From Vibrio tubiashii (GTDB lineage Bacteria; Pseudomonadota; Gammaproteobacteria; Enterobacterales; Vibrionaceae): DNA of 64,000 nucleotides. The notes under the pieces were generated by a model that did not search any database, was not told the origin of the DNA, and saw nothing but the letters and a program-made list of their open reading frames with translations. Below are positions 18,473-26,027 of this stretch, one piece after another (position 1 is the first letter of the stretch; each line of letters begins with the position of its first letter). The translations under genes were made by a program, and so were the position numbers. The stretch covers positions 992,001-1,056,000 of the forward strand of contig NZ_CP117030.1 of assembly GCF_028551255.1 (NCBI RefSeq), read 5' to 3'.

Positions 18473-19084
18473 CTAGGCTTCTTCAGCTTTTAGAGGCAAA
18501 TCGGCTGGTAAGTAGGTACCTAGATAAGACTTGGCAACTCGTCTCGCTTCATCTGCGTATTCAGCGGTAATGTCACCGTGTTTCATCTGCGAAACAATAA
18601 ACACCGTATCGACAAGCTCAACCCAAATAAAGAACACTTCATCTCGCATCGCAAAGTCTGGAACGTCGAAGTAGTGATTGAACATTTCCAAAAGGGCTTT
18701 TGCGATTAAACTGTCATTGGAGCGGTCTTTTTGTTTGATAATTGGCGATGTTTTGCCTGAAATAAACAGTTGGCGAGCTGCAGCTTCGCTACGATAGAAC
18801 TGCATCGCGCGCTCGATTAATATATCGACTATATCGTGCCATTTAGTGACAAGGTCACGTTCAGGTTTTGCACTGAGCAGGCCCAATAGCTCGACGCCAT
18901 AGTAGCTTGCTAGTTCAGCGTAGAGATCATCGCAGTTTGCATAAAAGTGATACGACGAACTTTTAGGTACACCTGCCGTAGCAGCAATATCAGCGAAAGT
19001 CACTTCACTAATGTCGCGCTCGTTAAGAAGTTGCCTTGCGGCTGCGCGCAATTTTTCTCTGCGGATTATGCCTCGATTTTGCAT
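18473..19084 (-). CDS. TetR-family transcriptional regulator
   Basis: A 203-aa regulator with the N-terminal TetR helix-turn-helix (residues 12-60: REKLRAAARQLLNERDISEVTFADIAATAGVPKSSSYHFYANCDDLY), followed by an all-helical ligand-binding domain. No intact target gene flanks it. The divergent plus-strand side holds a decayed phosphotransferase remnant (19270-19536), so this regulator may have lost its original neighbour. Ligand unknown. Confidence 0.85.
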   Translation of the reverse strand: MQNRGIIRREKLRAAARQLLNERDISEVTFADIAATAGVPKSSSYHFYANCDDLYAELASYYGVELLGLLSAKPERDLVTKWHDIVDILIERAMQFYRSEAAARQLFISGKTSPIIKQKDRSNDSLIAKALLEMFNHYFDVPDFAMRDEVFFIWVELVDTVFIVSQMKHGDITAEYADEARRVAKSYLGTYLPADLPLKAEEA

Positions 19085-19269
19085 GCGGTACCTTTTCCGT
19101 AAATGCCCTCTAACTTGCTATTCTAATTCATTTTTTCTTACATTTAATTTAGAAAGCAGCAAGTCAAATGAAGACACTTACGTTAAGACAAATTCACTCT
19201 ATTTGCAAAAAGGGCTCAGCCAATTGAGAAGGTTGCCGCGCAATGCCCTATCTCACGTTTAGGATCAAA

Positions 19270-19536
19270 ATGAACAACTTCCTGCGCAGCGCCCACCTCG
19301 GCGATAACATCGTGTCAGACTTTCTTAGCGGATAAAAGTCGGTACGGGAACTTTCTGAGCAACAAAAAGAGTTACTGCCGTGGTTCCTCTTAATTCGCGG
19401 TATCGTCTATCTTGGTTGGGCTCAAACGCGCAGCGAAACTGATGTCGCTAAAGAGCTGTTCCCACCGGTAGTTGAAGCCGTTACTGAACTTGCAACTATG
19501 CTGTTGCCAACAAGTGAAGAAGTCGCGCAAGCGTAA
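19270..19536 (+). pseudogene. Remnant of a phosphotransferase-like gene (3' end, in-frame stop)
   Basis: From ATG 19270 the frame reads MNNFLRSAHLGDN...DFLSG, hits TAA at 19333-19335, then continues open for 66 codons (KSVRELSEQQKELLPWFLLIRGIVYLGWAQTR...) to TAA at 19534. The second part resembles the C-terminus of aminoglycoside/choline-kinase-type phosphotransferases, in which the stop position is normally an aromatic residue (GY-SVREL style). One base change (TAA from TAT or TAC) would explain it. The N-terminal kinase domain is missing upstream. The family assignment is from memory of the motif and is tentative. Confidence 0.45.
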
Positions 19537-19558
19537 ATTGAAAAGTGTTAATAGAAAA

Positions 19559-19580
19559 AGCGAGCTAATATTAGCTCGCT
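19559..19580 (+). terminator. Hairpin after the phosphotransferase remnant
   Basis: An AT/GC-mixed perfect palindrome (agcgagctaa / ttagctcgct arms) lies just after the remnant's stop, followed by a weak T-rich tail (TAGTCTTCT). Probably the old terminator of the decayed gene. Confidence 0.5.
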
Positions 19581-19674
19581 TAGTCTTCTAGATAGTCTCT
19601 AATTTGACTTTACCCTTTACTCTCCCTCAATTCCCCTTACAATTGTGCCAAGTTTGAATTTCAAGGTTAGTTCT

Positions 19675-20610
19675 ATGTCTATCCAATGGTTTCCGGGCCA
19701 TATGCACAAGGCTCAAAAAGAGATTGCTGAAGCGATCCCTCAAATTGATGTGATTATTGAGGTGCTTGACGCTCGTATCCCTTTTAGTAGCGAAAACCCT
19801 ATGATTGCTGAGTTAAAGGGTGATAAGCCAGTTGTAAAAGTGCTTAATAAACGCGATCTTGCCGATCCTGAATTGACTCAACTTTGGATTGACCATTTTG
19901 AGAAAGAACACAACGTAAAAGCAATTGCTATTACCACCTCTCAGCCACAAGAAGTGCAGAAGATCATGGAGTTGGTTCGCAAACTTGCACCGCACCGTGA
20001 AGAAATTGGTAAAAACATTCGCACCATGATCATGGGTATCCCAAATGTGGGTAAATCGACCATTATCAACTCTTTGGCTGGTCGTACTATCGCTGTCACT
20101 GGTAACCAACCAGCGGTAACGCGTCGTCAGCAACGCATTAACTTGCAAAATGGTATCGTGCTTTCTGACACACCGGGAATACTGTGGCCGAAAGTTGAAA
20201 ATCCACACAGTGGGTTCCGCCTTGCTGCCACTGGCGCAGTAAAAGATACCGCGATGGAATATGATGAAGTCGCTTTCTATACGGTTGAGTACCTAGCGAA
20301 AGCTTACCCACAACGCTTGCAAGCACGTTATGAGATTGAAGAGCTGCCAGAAAGTGATATCGAGCTAATGGAAGAGATTGGTCGCAGACGCGGTGCATTG
20401 CGTTCAGGTGGCCGAGTAGACTTGCATAAGTGTTCGGAAATTCTTCTCCACGAGTTACGTAACGGAATACTTGGACAAATCACGCTTGAGCTACCTGAGA
20501 TGATTACTCAAGAGCTTATCGAAGTTGAACTAGAAGCAGCGCGAAAAGCAGAAGAGAAAGCGAAGAAGAAAGAAGAACGTCGCAAGCGGTACCTTAAAAA
20601 CAAACGCTAA
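19675..20610 (+). CDS. ylqF: YlqF/RbgA-type ribosome-assembly GTPase
   Basis: Circularly permuted GTPase of 311 aa; homologues act in late assembly of the large ribosomal subunit. The motif order is G4 NKRD (58-61), G1 GIPNVGKS (121-128) and G3 DTPG (165-168), which is diagnostic of the YlqF/YawG group. The C-terminal helical domain ends in a highly charged Lys/Glu/Arg tail (KAEEKAKKKEERRKR) suited to rRNA contact. The ATG at 19675 starts the family-typical MSIQWFPGHM and has AAGG at 19663-19666; the frame extends upstream to 19645 without support. It is monocistronic, with a strong terminator. Confidence 0.9.
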   Translation: MSIQWFPGHMHKAQKEIAEAIPQIDVIIEVLDARIPFSSENPMIAELKGDKPVVKVLNKRDLADPELTQLWIDHFEKEHNVKAIAITTSQPQEVQKIMELVRKLAPHREEIGKNIRTMIMGIPNVGKSTIINSLAGRTIAVTGNQPAVTRRQQRINLQNGIVLSDTPGILWPKVENPHSGFRLAATGAVKDTAMEYDEVAFYTVEYLAKAYPQRLQARYEIEELPESDIELMEEIGRRRGALRSGGRVDLHKCSEILLHELRNGILGQITLELPEMITQELIEVELEAARKAEEKAKKKEERRKRYLKNKR

Positions 20611-20617
20611 TTTGACT

Positions 20618-20645
20618 AAGGGCAGTGATTACACTGCCCTTTTTT
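20618..20645 (+). terminator. Intrinsic terminator of ylqF
   Basis: A 10-bp stem (20618-20627 with 20632-20641) with an ATTA loop and a run of six T. Confidence 0.9.
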
Positions 20646-20692
20646 GTGGCCTATTGTTATAGTGTAACAAAAAGAGCAAGAGAGTATTTTTG

Positions 20693-21673
20693 ATGAGCAT
20701 ACCAACTAATATCATCACTGGTTTCCTAGGCACGGGTAAAACAACCGCTATCCTTAATCTTCTTAAAGAAAAACCTGAAGGCGAACGCTGGGCAGTGCTC
20801 GTCAACGAGTTTGGTGAAATTGGCATCGATGGTGCTATGTTGACCGATCAAGGTGCTCTAATTAAAGAAGTACCTGGCGGCTGCATGTGCTGCGCGGCGG
20901 GTGTCCCTATGTCGGTCGCGATTACTGCGCTTTTAAGAACAAACCCAGACAGATTGATTGTTGAGCCAACGGGTTTGGGGCACGCACATAAAGTATTAGC
21001 GACACTAACCTCTAGTCAGTTTTCAGACTATATCGATTTAAGAGCGACGATCGGTCTAGTCGACCCTAGAAATCTAACCAAAGAGAAGTACCTGCAAAAT
21101 CAAAACTTCACTGACCAGCTGGCGATCTCAGATATTGTCATTGGTAACAAAGTCGATCAGTGTCATGTCAGCGATGTTGATGCATTCAATGATTGGGTAA
21201 CCGATCAAACGCCACCAAAAGTGTTCAGCCAGTTAGTAAAACAGGGCAATTTTCCGATCGAACTATTAGATTCTCCACGCCGTGAGCATTCTGTCGCAAC
21301 CGAAGTCGCCACGCATCACCATGAGCACGCAGAGTTAGAAACTCAGTTCGCTCTAGCGCCCGATCAAACTTATGTGCGCAAAGAAAACAAAGGCCAAGGT
21401 TACTTTAGCTGTGGATGGATTTTTGGTGCGGAAGTGGTTTTCAACTTTGACGAGCTGTTTTCTGTGCTTTCTGATCTCACCGCTGAACGGGTTAAAGGGG
21501 TGTTAAATACCACAAATGGTTGTTTTGCTTTCAATGTTAGCAATGGCGTTGTATCGGTCAACGAGATGTCTCTAGAAGGGTTTGAGAGCCGTTTAGAAGT
21601 GATCGACAACCAACTACTGCCTTGGGACCAACTGGAAGGTGTTTTAAAACAAATCTCCAATCTCGAACAATAA
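20693..21673 (+). CDS. yeiR: YeiR-type CobW-family zinc GTPase (metallochaperone)
   Basis: G3E-family GTPase of 326 aa, matching E. coli YeiR in length and motifs. The P-loop GFLGTGKT is at residues 10-17, the metal-binding motif GCMCC at 63-67, EPTGLGH in the switch region and NKVD as the guanine motif. A His-rich stretch (HHHEHAE) in the middle and a CobW C-terminal domain (GWIF...ERVKGVL) complete it. Family members bind zinc and are thought to load it into client enzymes. The ATG at 20693 is used instead of TTG 20690. Confidence 0.85.
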   Translation: MSIPTNIITGFLGTGKTTAILNLLKEKPEGERWAVLVNEFGEIGIDGAMLTDQGALIKEVPGGCMCCAAGVPMSVAITALLRTNPDRLIVEPTGLGHAHKVLATLTSSQFSDYIDLRATIGLVDPRNLTKEKYLQNQNFTDQLAISDIVIGNKVDQCHVSDVDAFNDWVTDQTPPKVFSQLVKQGNFPIELLDSPRREHSVATEVATHHHEHAELETQFALAPDQTYVRKENKGQGYFSCGWIFGAEVVFNFDELFSVLSDLTAERVKGVLNTTNGCFAFNVSNGVVSVNEMSLEGFESRLEVIDNQLLPWDQLEGVLKQISNLEQ

Positions 21674-21694
21674 CTCACCCTCCAAACGACAAGA

Positions 21695-21869
21695 GGCGCA
21701 CCATTAAGTGCGCCCTATCCCTCGTTACTCAATCGTGAGTTTGCGAATCAGGAGGTCATTATGTTGCGACCTGATAAAAAACGAGGCTTTCAATTTTACG
21801 GTTGAATCCATCCAAATTGTAGGTAAGGCGACATTTCCTCCATGCGGGTCGATTCAATTTGCCTTACCT
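21695..21869. promoter_or_regulatory. Cluster of inverted repeats between yeiR and clcA (possible structured RNA)
   Basis: Three structures lie in a row. A 7-bp hairpin (21695-21701 with 21708-21714) comes first. Next, a 7-bp outer stem (21720-21726 with 21780-21786) encloses a second imperfect stem around a strong Shine-Dalgarno (AGGAGGT, 21750-21756). Last, a 9-bp stem (21821-21829 with 21861-21869) encloses CGAC/GTCG. A 14-codon open frame (21761-21805) follows the Shine-Dalgarno. This is more structure than expected in a plain spacer. I recognise no known riboswitch class, and the strand is uncertain. Confidence 0.4.
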
Positions 21870-22092
21870 TTTAACTATGGTTCAAATCAGTGATTATGCA
21901 AGGTCGTAGCCCCCATGCTTATGCTGATATTGTGATTTTCATCCAGTAATTATCCTCGCAGAATATCAACCTGTCCTTTCATCTCATATTTGAAAATCAA
22001 TATTCCATTCTTATTGCTATAGTTAGCATTTCTCAGCGGTATAATTCTTACTACACCTATCGATATGCCGATTCAACGGGAGTCCCACTTTC

Positions 22093-23493
22093 ATGACCAA
22101 GAGAGAAAAATTTAAGCAATCCTTACTCGCCAAAGTACCCAAGGATGCGGTAAATCAATTTCTCTCAAAGGATAAAACGCCTATATCTGTCTTGGCGCTT
22201 TCTTTGGTGGTTGGCATTCTTGCCGGACTGGTCGGCACCTATTTTGAAATCGCGGTTCACTTTGTTTCTGAAACTCGTACGGATTGGTTAAAAAACGAAA
22301 TCGGTGGCGTGTTACCTCTTTGGTTAGCGGCATTTCTCATTAGTGCCGCTCTTGCTTTCATTGGCTATTACCTCGTTCATCGCTTTGCGCCCGAAGCCGC
22401 AGGCTCTGGTATACCAGAGATAGAAGGTGCGATGGATGGAATCCGCCCAGTTCGTTGGTGGCGCGTCATTCCGGTTAAATTCTTTGGTGGTATGGGCGCA
22501 CTTGGCTCGGGTATGGTTTTAGGTCGCGAAGGACCGACAGTACAAATGGGCGGCGCTATTGGGCGCATGGTGACTGATATCTTCAAAGTTAAAGATGATG
22601 ATACTCGCCACTCGCTGCTTGCATCAGGTGCTGCAGGCGGTTTAGCAGCAGCATTCAATGCTCCGCTGGCAGGCATCATGTTTGTTGTCGAAGAGATGCG
22701 CCCTCAGTTTCGCTACTCCTTGATCTCTATTCGAGCAGTAATCATTTCGGCTATCTCCGCCAACATTGTCTTTCGCTACATTAACGGTCAACACGCGGTG
22801 ATCACCATGCCGCAGTATGAAGCGCCCGAGCTTCCTACTCTGTGGCTGTTTCTTCTTTTAGGTGCCCTATTTGGGATATTTGGTGTCGTCTTCAACCAGC
22901 TCGTCACTCTATCTCAAGATCTGTTTGTGAAACTTCATCGCAACGACAGAAAACGTTACTTGATCACTGGATCTTTAATCGGTGGCTGCTTTGGAATCAT
23001 GTTGCTCTATTTCCCTTCCGTTACCGGTGGCGGGATCGGTCTCATCCCAACGATTACCAACGGGGGCTATAGCGCGCAAATACTTCTCCTGCTATTTGTT
23101 GCTCGTATTGCTACCACACTTATCTGTTTTGGTTCTGGTGCTCCGGGCGGTATCTTTGCTCCGATGTTGGCTTTAGGCACTTTATTCGGTTATGCGTTTG
23201 GCTTGATTGCACAGGGTCTTTTACCGGATCTCAATATTACTCCCGGCATGTTTGCCATTGCTGGAATGGGGGCTTTGTTTGCGGCTACTGTTCGCGCTCC
23301 GATAACCGGAATCTTGTTAGTTATAGAGATGACCAATAACTATTACCTTATACTTCCTCTCATCATTACCAGTTTAGGCGCGGTGATTTTTGCACAACTG
23401 CTTGGTGGACAGCCAATCTATAGTCAACTGCTTCATCGAACCCTAAAAAATGAGAAGTTGAGACAGAAAGATCTCCCATCAGATACCGAATGA
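22093..23493 (+). CDS. clcA: ClcA, H+/Cl- exchange transporter
   Basis: Inner-membrane CLC antiporter of 466 aa that exchanges chloride for protons; in enterobacteria and Vibrio it is linked to extreme acid resistance. All selectivity motifs are present: GSGIPE (104-109), GREGP with the gating glutamate at residue 146, the proton glutamate in VVEEMRPQ (about 201), GAPGGIFAP, and the chloride-coordinating tyrosine in QPIYS. About 18 helices are implied. The intact gating glutamate argues for an exchanger rather than a channel, and GREGP rather than a fluoride-type motif argues against CLC-F. A 419-bp structured spacer lies upstream. Confidence 0.92.
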   Translation: MTKREKFKQSLLAKVPKDAVNQFLSKDKTPISVLALSLVVGILAGLVGTYFEIAVHFVSETRTDWLKNEIGGVLPLWLAAFLISAALAFIGYYLVHRFAPEAAGSGIPEIEGAMDGIRPVRWWRVIPVKFFGGMGALGSGMVLGREGPTVQMGGAIGRMVTDIFKVKDDDTRHSLLASGAAGGLAAAFNAPLAGIMFVVEEMRPQFRYSLISIRAVIISAISANIVFRYINGQHAVITMPQYEAPELPTLWLFLLLGALFGIFGVVFNQLVTLSQDLFVKLHRNDRKRYLITGSLIGGCFGIMLLYFPSVTGGGIGLIPTITNGGYSAQILLLLFVARIATTLICFGSGAPGGIFAPMLALGTLFGYAFGLIAQGLLPDLNITPGMFAIAGMGALFAATVRAPITGILLVIEMTNNYYLILPLIITSLGAVIFAQLLGGQPIYSQLLHRTLKNEKLRQKDLPSDTE

Positions 23494-23559
23494 GATTTGC
23501 GTCGCAACCGTTTGGCTTGCTATGATCGCGGCAATTAACCCCGCATCAGTAAAAGATAT

Positions 23560-23587
23560 CGGCAATTTCCTAAATCTAGGATTGCCG
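23560..23587 (+). promoter_or_regulatory. Hairpin in the leader of the TDT transporter gene
   Basis: Inverted repeat CGGCAAT (23560-23566) with ATTGCCG (23581-23587), extended inside by CCT/AGG. It ends 10 bases before the AAGGA Shine-Dalgarno of the next gene and has no T tract, so it is more likely a leader structure or operator than a terminator. Confidence 0.4.
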
Positions 23588-23610
23588 AAAGCCGTATAAG
23601 GAAAACGTCG

Positions 23611-24585
23611 TTGAACTGGAGACGCTTTACTCAATTTCAGAGTGTCCCGCCTTCACAGGCCTCATTAGCATTAGGTGTTATCGGACTCGGCCATGCATGG
23701 GCACTCTATGTCCCAGAAGTTGGCGAGGTCATTAGACCTTATCTCGCTGGCTTAGGCGCAATTCTGCTGTTTCCCGTGCTAGTTAAATATCTAACTAGTT
23801 ACAGCACCTTTATGAACGACATCCGCCACCCACTGAGCGGTAGCCTAATGGCACCAATGAGCATGGCACTGCTGATCCTATGCGACTATTTAGCCGTAAT
23901 TTCACCGATTATTGCCTACCCATTATGGTTTGCCGCATTGCTCTTGCACCTAACCATGATGCTCTTATTCTTCACATTTCAGTTGAAGAACTTCAAGATG
24001 AGCAACATTGTACCAAGTTGGTTTCTTTATCCAGTTGGCGTCATTAGCAGCTCTCTCGCAGGTACTCAATTTGGTCACACGGTATTCTCTGAGACCTTGG
24101 TGAGTATTTGCATCACCATCTATTTCTTTATGCTGCCATTGGTACTTTATAGACTGGTATTTGAGGGAATGTTACCTAAAAGAGCTAAGCCCACACTGGC
24201 AATCATGGCTGCACCAATAAACCTCACGTTAGCCACCTATTTGGTCAACTTTGAGCAGCCAGATCCTATCTTAACTGGCGCTCTAGCAGGTATTGCCATC
24301 ACCATGACATTGCTTATTTACCTTTGCTATATAAGATTGATGAGGCTGCAATTTCAACCATCAATCGCTGCAGTGACCTTCCCGTCAGTTATCAGCGCTA
24401 TTGCCATGCATCGCCTCACGTCATTTTTTGCCGAAAATCACCCGCATTGGCATTGGTTACATAACTTTGGACTGATTGAGTTATCGGTAGCAACAGGTTT
24501 AGTCGCTTGGGTTGCTGCAGGGTATTTAAAAATGTATTGGCCGGAAGTTTTTACTTCGGAGATAAAACAAACTCGTAATAATTAA
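23611..24585 (+). CDS. TDT-family (TehA/SLAC1-like) membrane transporter
   Basis: Integral membrane protein of 324 aa with ten predicted helices, fitting the tellurite-resistance/dicarboxylate transporter family. Family features include an FPVLVKYLTS segment after the second helix, HPLSGSLMAPMSMALL (equivalent to the conserved HP-x-x-x-PM region of TehA), and a central Phe-rich helix. TehA homologues are anion channels or exporters; the substrate here is unknown. The start is TTG at 23611, with AAGGA upstream; no ATG lies near the expected N-terminus. It lies 117 bp after clcA on the same strand. Confidence 0.75.
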   Translation: MNWRRFTQFQSVPPSQASLALGVIGLGHAWALYVPEVGEVIRPYLAGLGAILLFPVLVKYLTSYSTFMNDIRHPLSGSLMAPMSMALLILCDYLAVISPIIAYPLWFAALLLHLTMMLLFFTFQLKNFKMSNIVPSWFLYPVGVISSSLAGTQFGHTVFSETLVSICITIYFFMLPLVLYRLVFEGMLPKRAKPTLAIMAAPINLTLATYLVNFEQPDPILTGALAGIAITMTLLIYLCYIRLMRLQFQPSIAAVTFPSVISAIAMHRLTSFFAENHPHWHWLHNFGLIELSVATGLVAWVAAGYLKMYWPEVFTSEIKQTRNN

Positions 24586-24790
24586 AGTGTGAGAGACAAG
24601 TAATTAACGAATTATTTATTAAGATAAATCCCCGTCAGGGTAATTATTCTTAGTCAATATACCATTGATTATAATTTTATCTGTTAGTATACGCAAGAAA
24701 ATCACATTTTATATTAGATTTATTATTCAACCATATTTATACATAGTTAGTCAGCTGGCGCTTACGACTAATAACTTAAGGCTATGTATT

Positions 24791-25972
24791 ATGAATATGT
24801 TAACAACGCGATCTCGCCTGCCCGAGTTTATCGACAGACGAATCAACTACTATGTTTCTGACCTAATAAATAAAAAAGATAATGGTAGAAACCTAGTTTT
24901 AGGTAAGAAGCCGCACCCAGGTGATATCATTTTGCAAAGCAATGACTACCTTGCCCTAACCCATCACCCTAAAATCATAGACGCTCAAGTTAATTCATTG
25001 CTCTCCAAGAAAGACACGGCATTTATGTCTAATGTGTTTTTGCACAGTGATGGACTAGATAAAACGGTTGAGCACAATCTTGCAGAATACACTGGGTTTC
25101 AAACTTGTACCATTGCCCCATCGGGTTGGATTGCCAACATCGGCCTACTTCAAACCATCTGTGATTCACAAACCAATGTGTACATCGACTTCTTTGCCCA
25201 TATGTCACTTTGGGAAGGGGCTCGCATTGCAGGTGCCAATATCCACCCCTTTATGCATAACAATGCCAAGCACCTTAGACGTTTAATCAAACGTAATGGT
25301 CCAGGTGTGGTTTTAATCGACTCCATATACAGTACGATTGGCACCATTGCACCGCTTCAGGAAATGGTCGCTTTAGCCAAAGAGCTAGATTGTGCGATAG
25401 TGGTCGATGAGTCCCACTCGGTCGGTGTTTACGGCCCTAAAGGTGCCGGATTGCTTCAAGAGCTCGGCCTCACTGATCAAGTCGACTTCATGACAGCCAG
25501 CCTAGCAAAAACATTTGCTTATCGCGCTGGTGCAGTATGGTGTAATAACTTAACTGGTCAAGTAGTCCCATACGTTTCATTTCCTTCCATCTTCAGCTCA
25601 GCCATGATGTCGTTCGAGCTAGATAGAATCGATGCCACATTAAGTGTCATTAAGGAAAGTGATCAATCCCGCAGGCGTCTTATGGAGTGTTCAGAGCAAG
25701 TCCGTGAAGGTCTAGCGAATATTGGCTATAACATTCGTAGTGAATCTCAGATAATTAGCTTAGAAACCGCTGAAAAAACCAATACACGTAAGGTAAGAGA
25801 TTTTTTTGAAGACCACGGCGTATTCGGTTCTGTTTTCTGTACACCAGCCACGCCAGATAATAAAAACATCTTACGTTTATCTTTAAATAGCGCTTTATCT
25901 AATAGTGATATTGATAAGATTTTATCGGTAGCAAAGAAAGCCTACCAAAATAACGAACTTTATTTCGTATAA
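24791..25972 (+). CDS. cqsA: CqsA, CAI-1 autoinducer synthase
   Basis: PLP-dependent acyl-CoA transferase of 393 aa in the alpha-oxoamine synthase family. It joins an acyl-CoA with S-adenosylmethionine to make the precursor of the Vibrio alpha-hydroxyketone autoinducer CAI-1. The PLP lysine is Lys240 in SLAKTFAYRAG and the cofactor-contact motif DESHS is at 206-210. The N-terminus (FIDRRINYYVSDLIN) is typical of CqsA rather than KBL or BioF. The ATG at 24791 with AAGG nine bases upstream fits the 389-aa V. cholerae length; an open frame reaching back to 24665 is not supported. The receptor gene cqsS is convergent, 55 bp away. Confidence 0.93.
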   Translation: MNMLTTRSRLPEFIDRRINYYVSDLINKKDNGRNLVLGKKPHPGDIILQSNDYLALTHHPKIIDAQVNSLLSKKDTAFMSNVFLHSDGLDKTVEHNLAEYTGFQTCTIAPSGWIANIGLLQTICDSQTNVYIDFFAHMSLWEGARIAGANIHPFMHNNAKHLRRLIKRNGPGVVLIDSIYSTIGTIAPLQEMVALAKELDCAIVVDESHSVGVYGPKGAGLLQELGLTDQVDFMTASLAKTFAYRAGAVWCNNLTGQVVPYVSFPSIFSSAMMSFELDRIDATLSVIKESDQSRRRLMECSEQVREGLANIGYNIRSESQIISLETAEKTNTRKVRDFFEDHGVFGSVFCTPATPDNKNILRLSLNSALSNSDIDKILSVAKKAYQNNELYFV

Positions 25973-25975
25973 ATA

Positions 25976-26002
25976 TAAAAACGCCCCTTCTACATAGGGG
26001 CG
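25976..26002 (-). terminator. Intrinsic terminator of cqsS (between convergent cqsA and cqsS)
   Basis: A CGCCCC/GGGGCG stem (25982-25987 with 25997-26002) is followed on the minus strand by TTTTTATA. The plus-strand tail is only TATTATTT, so it acts best for cqsS. Confidence 0.75.
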
Positions 26003-26027
26003 CTATTATTTAAACACACCGTTTTGA

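Noticed and set aside
22000..22092. Possible fluoride riboswitch before the CLC gene
   Set aside because: The crcB-motif conserved bases are not seen, and the protein has chloride-type GREGP and GSGIPE motifs.
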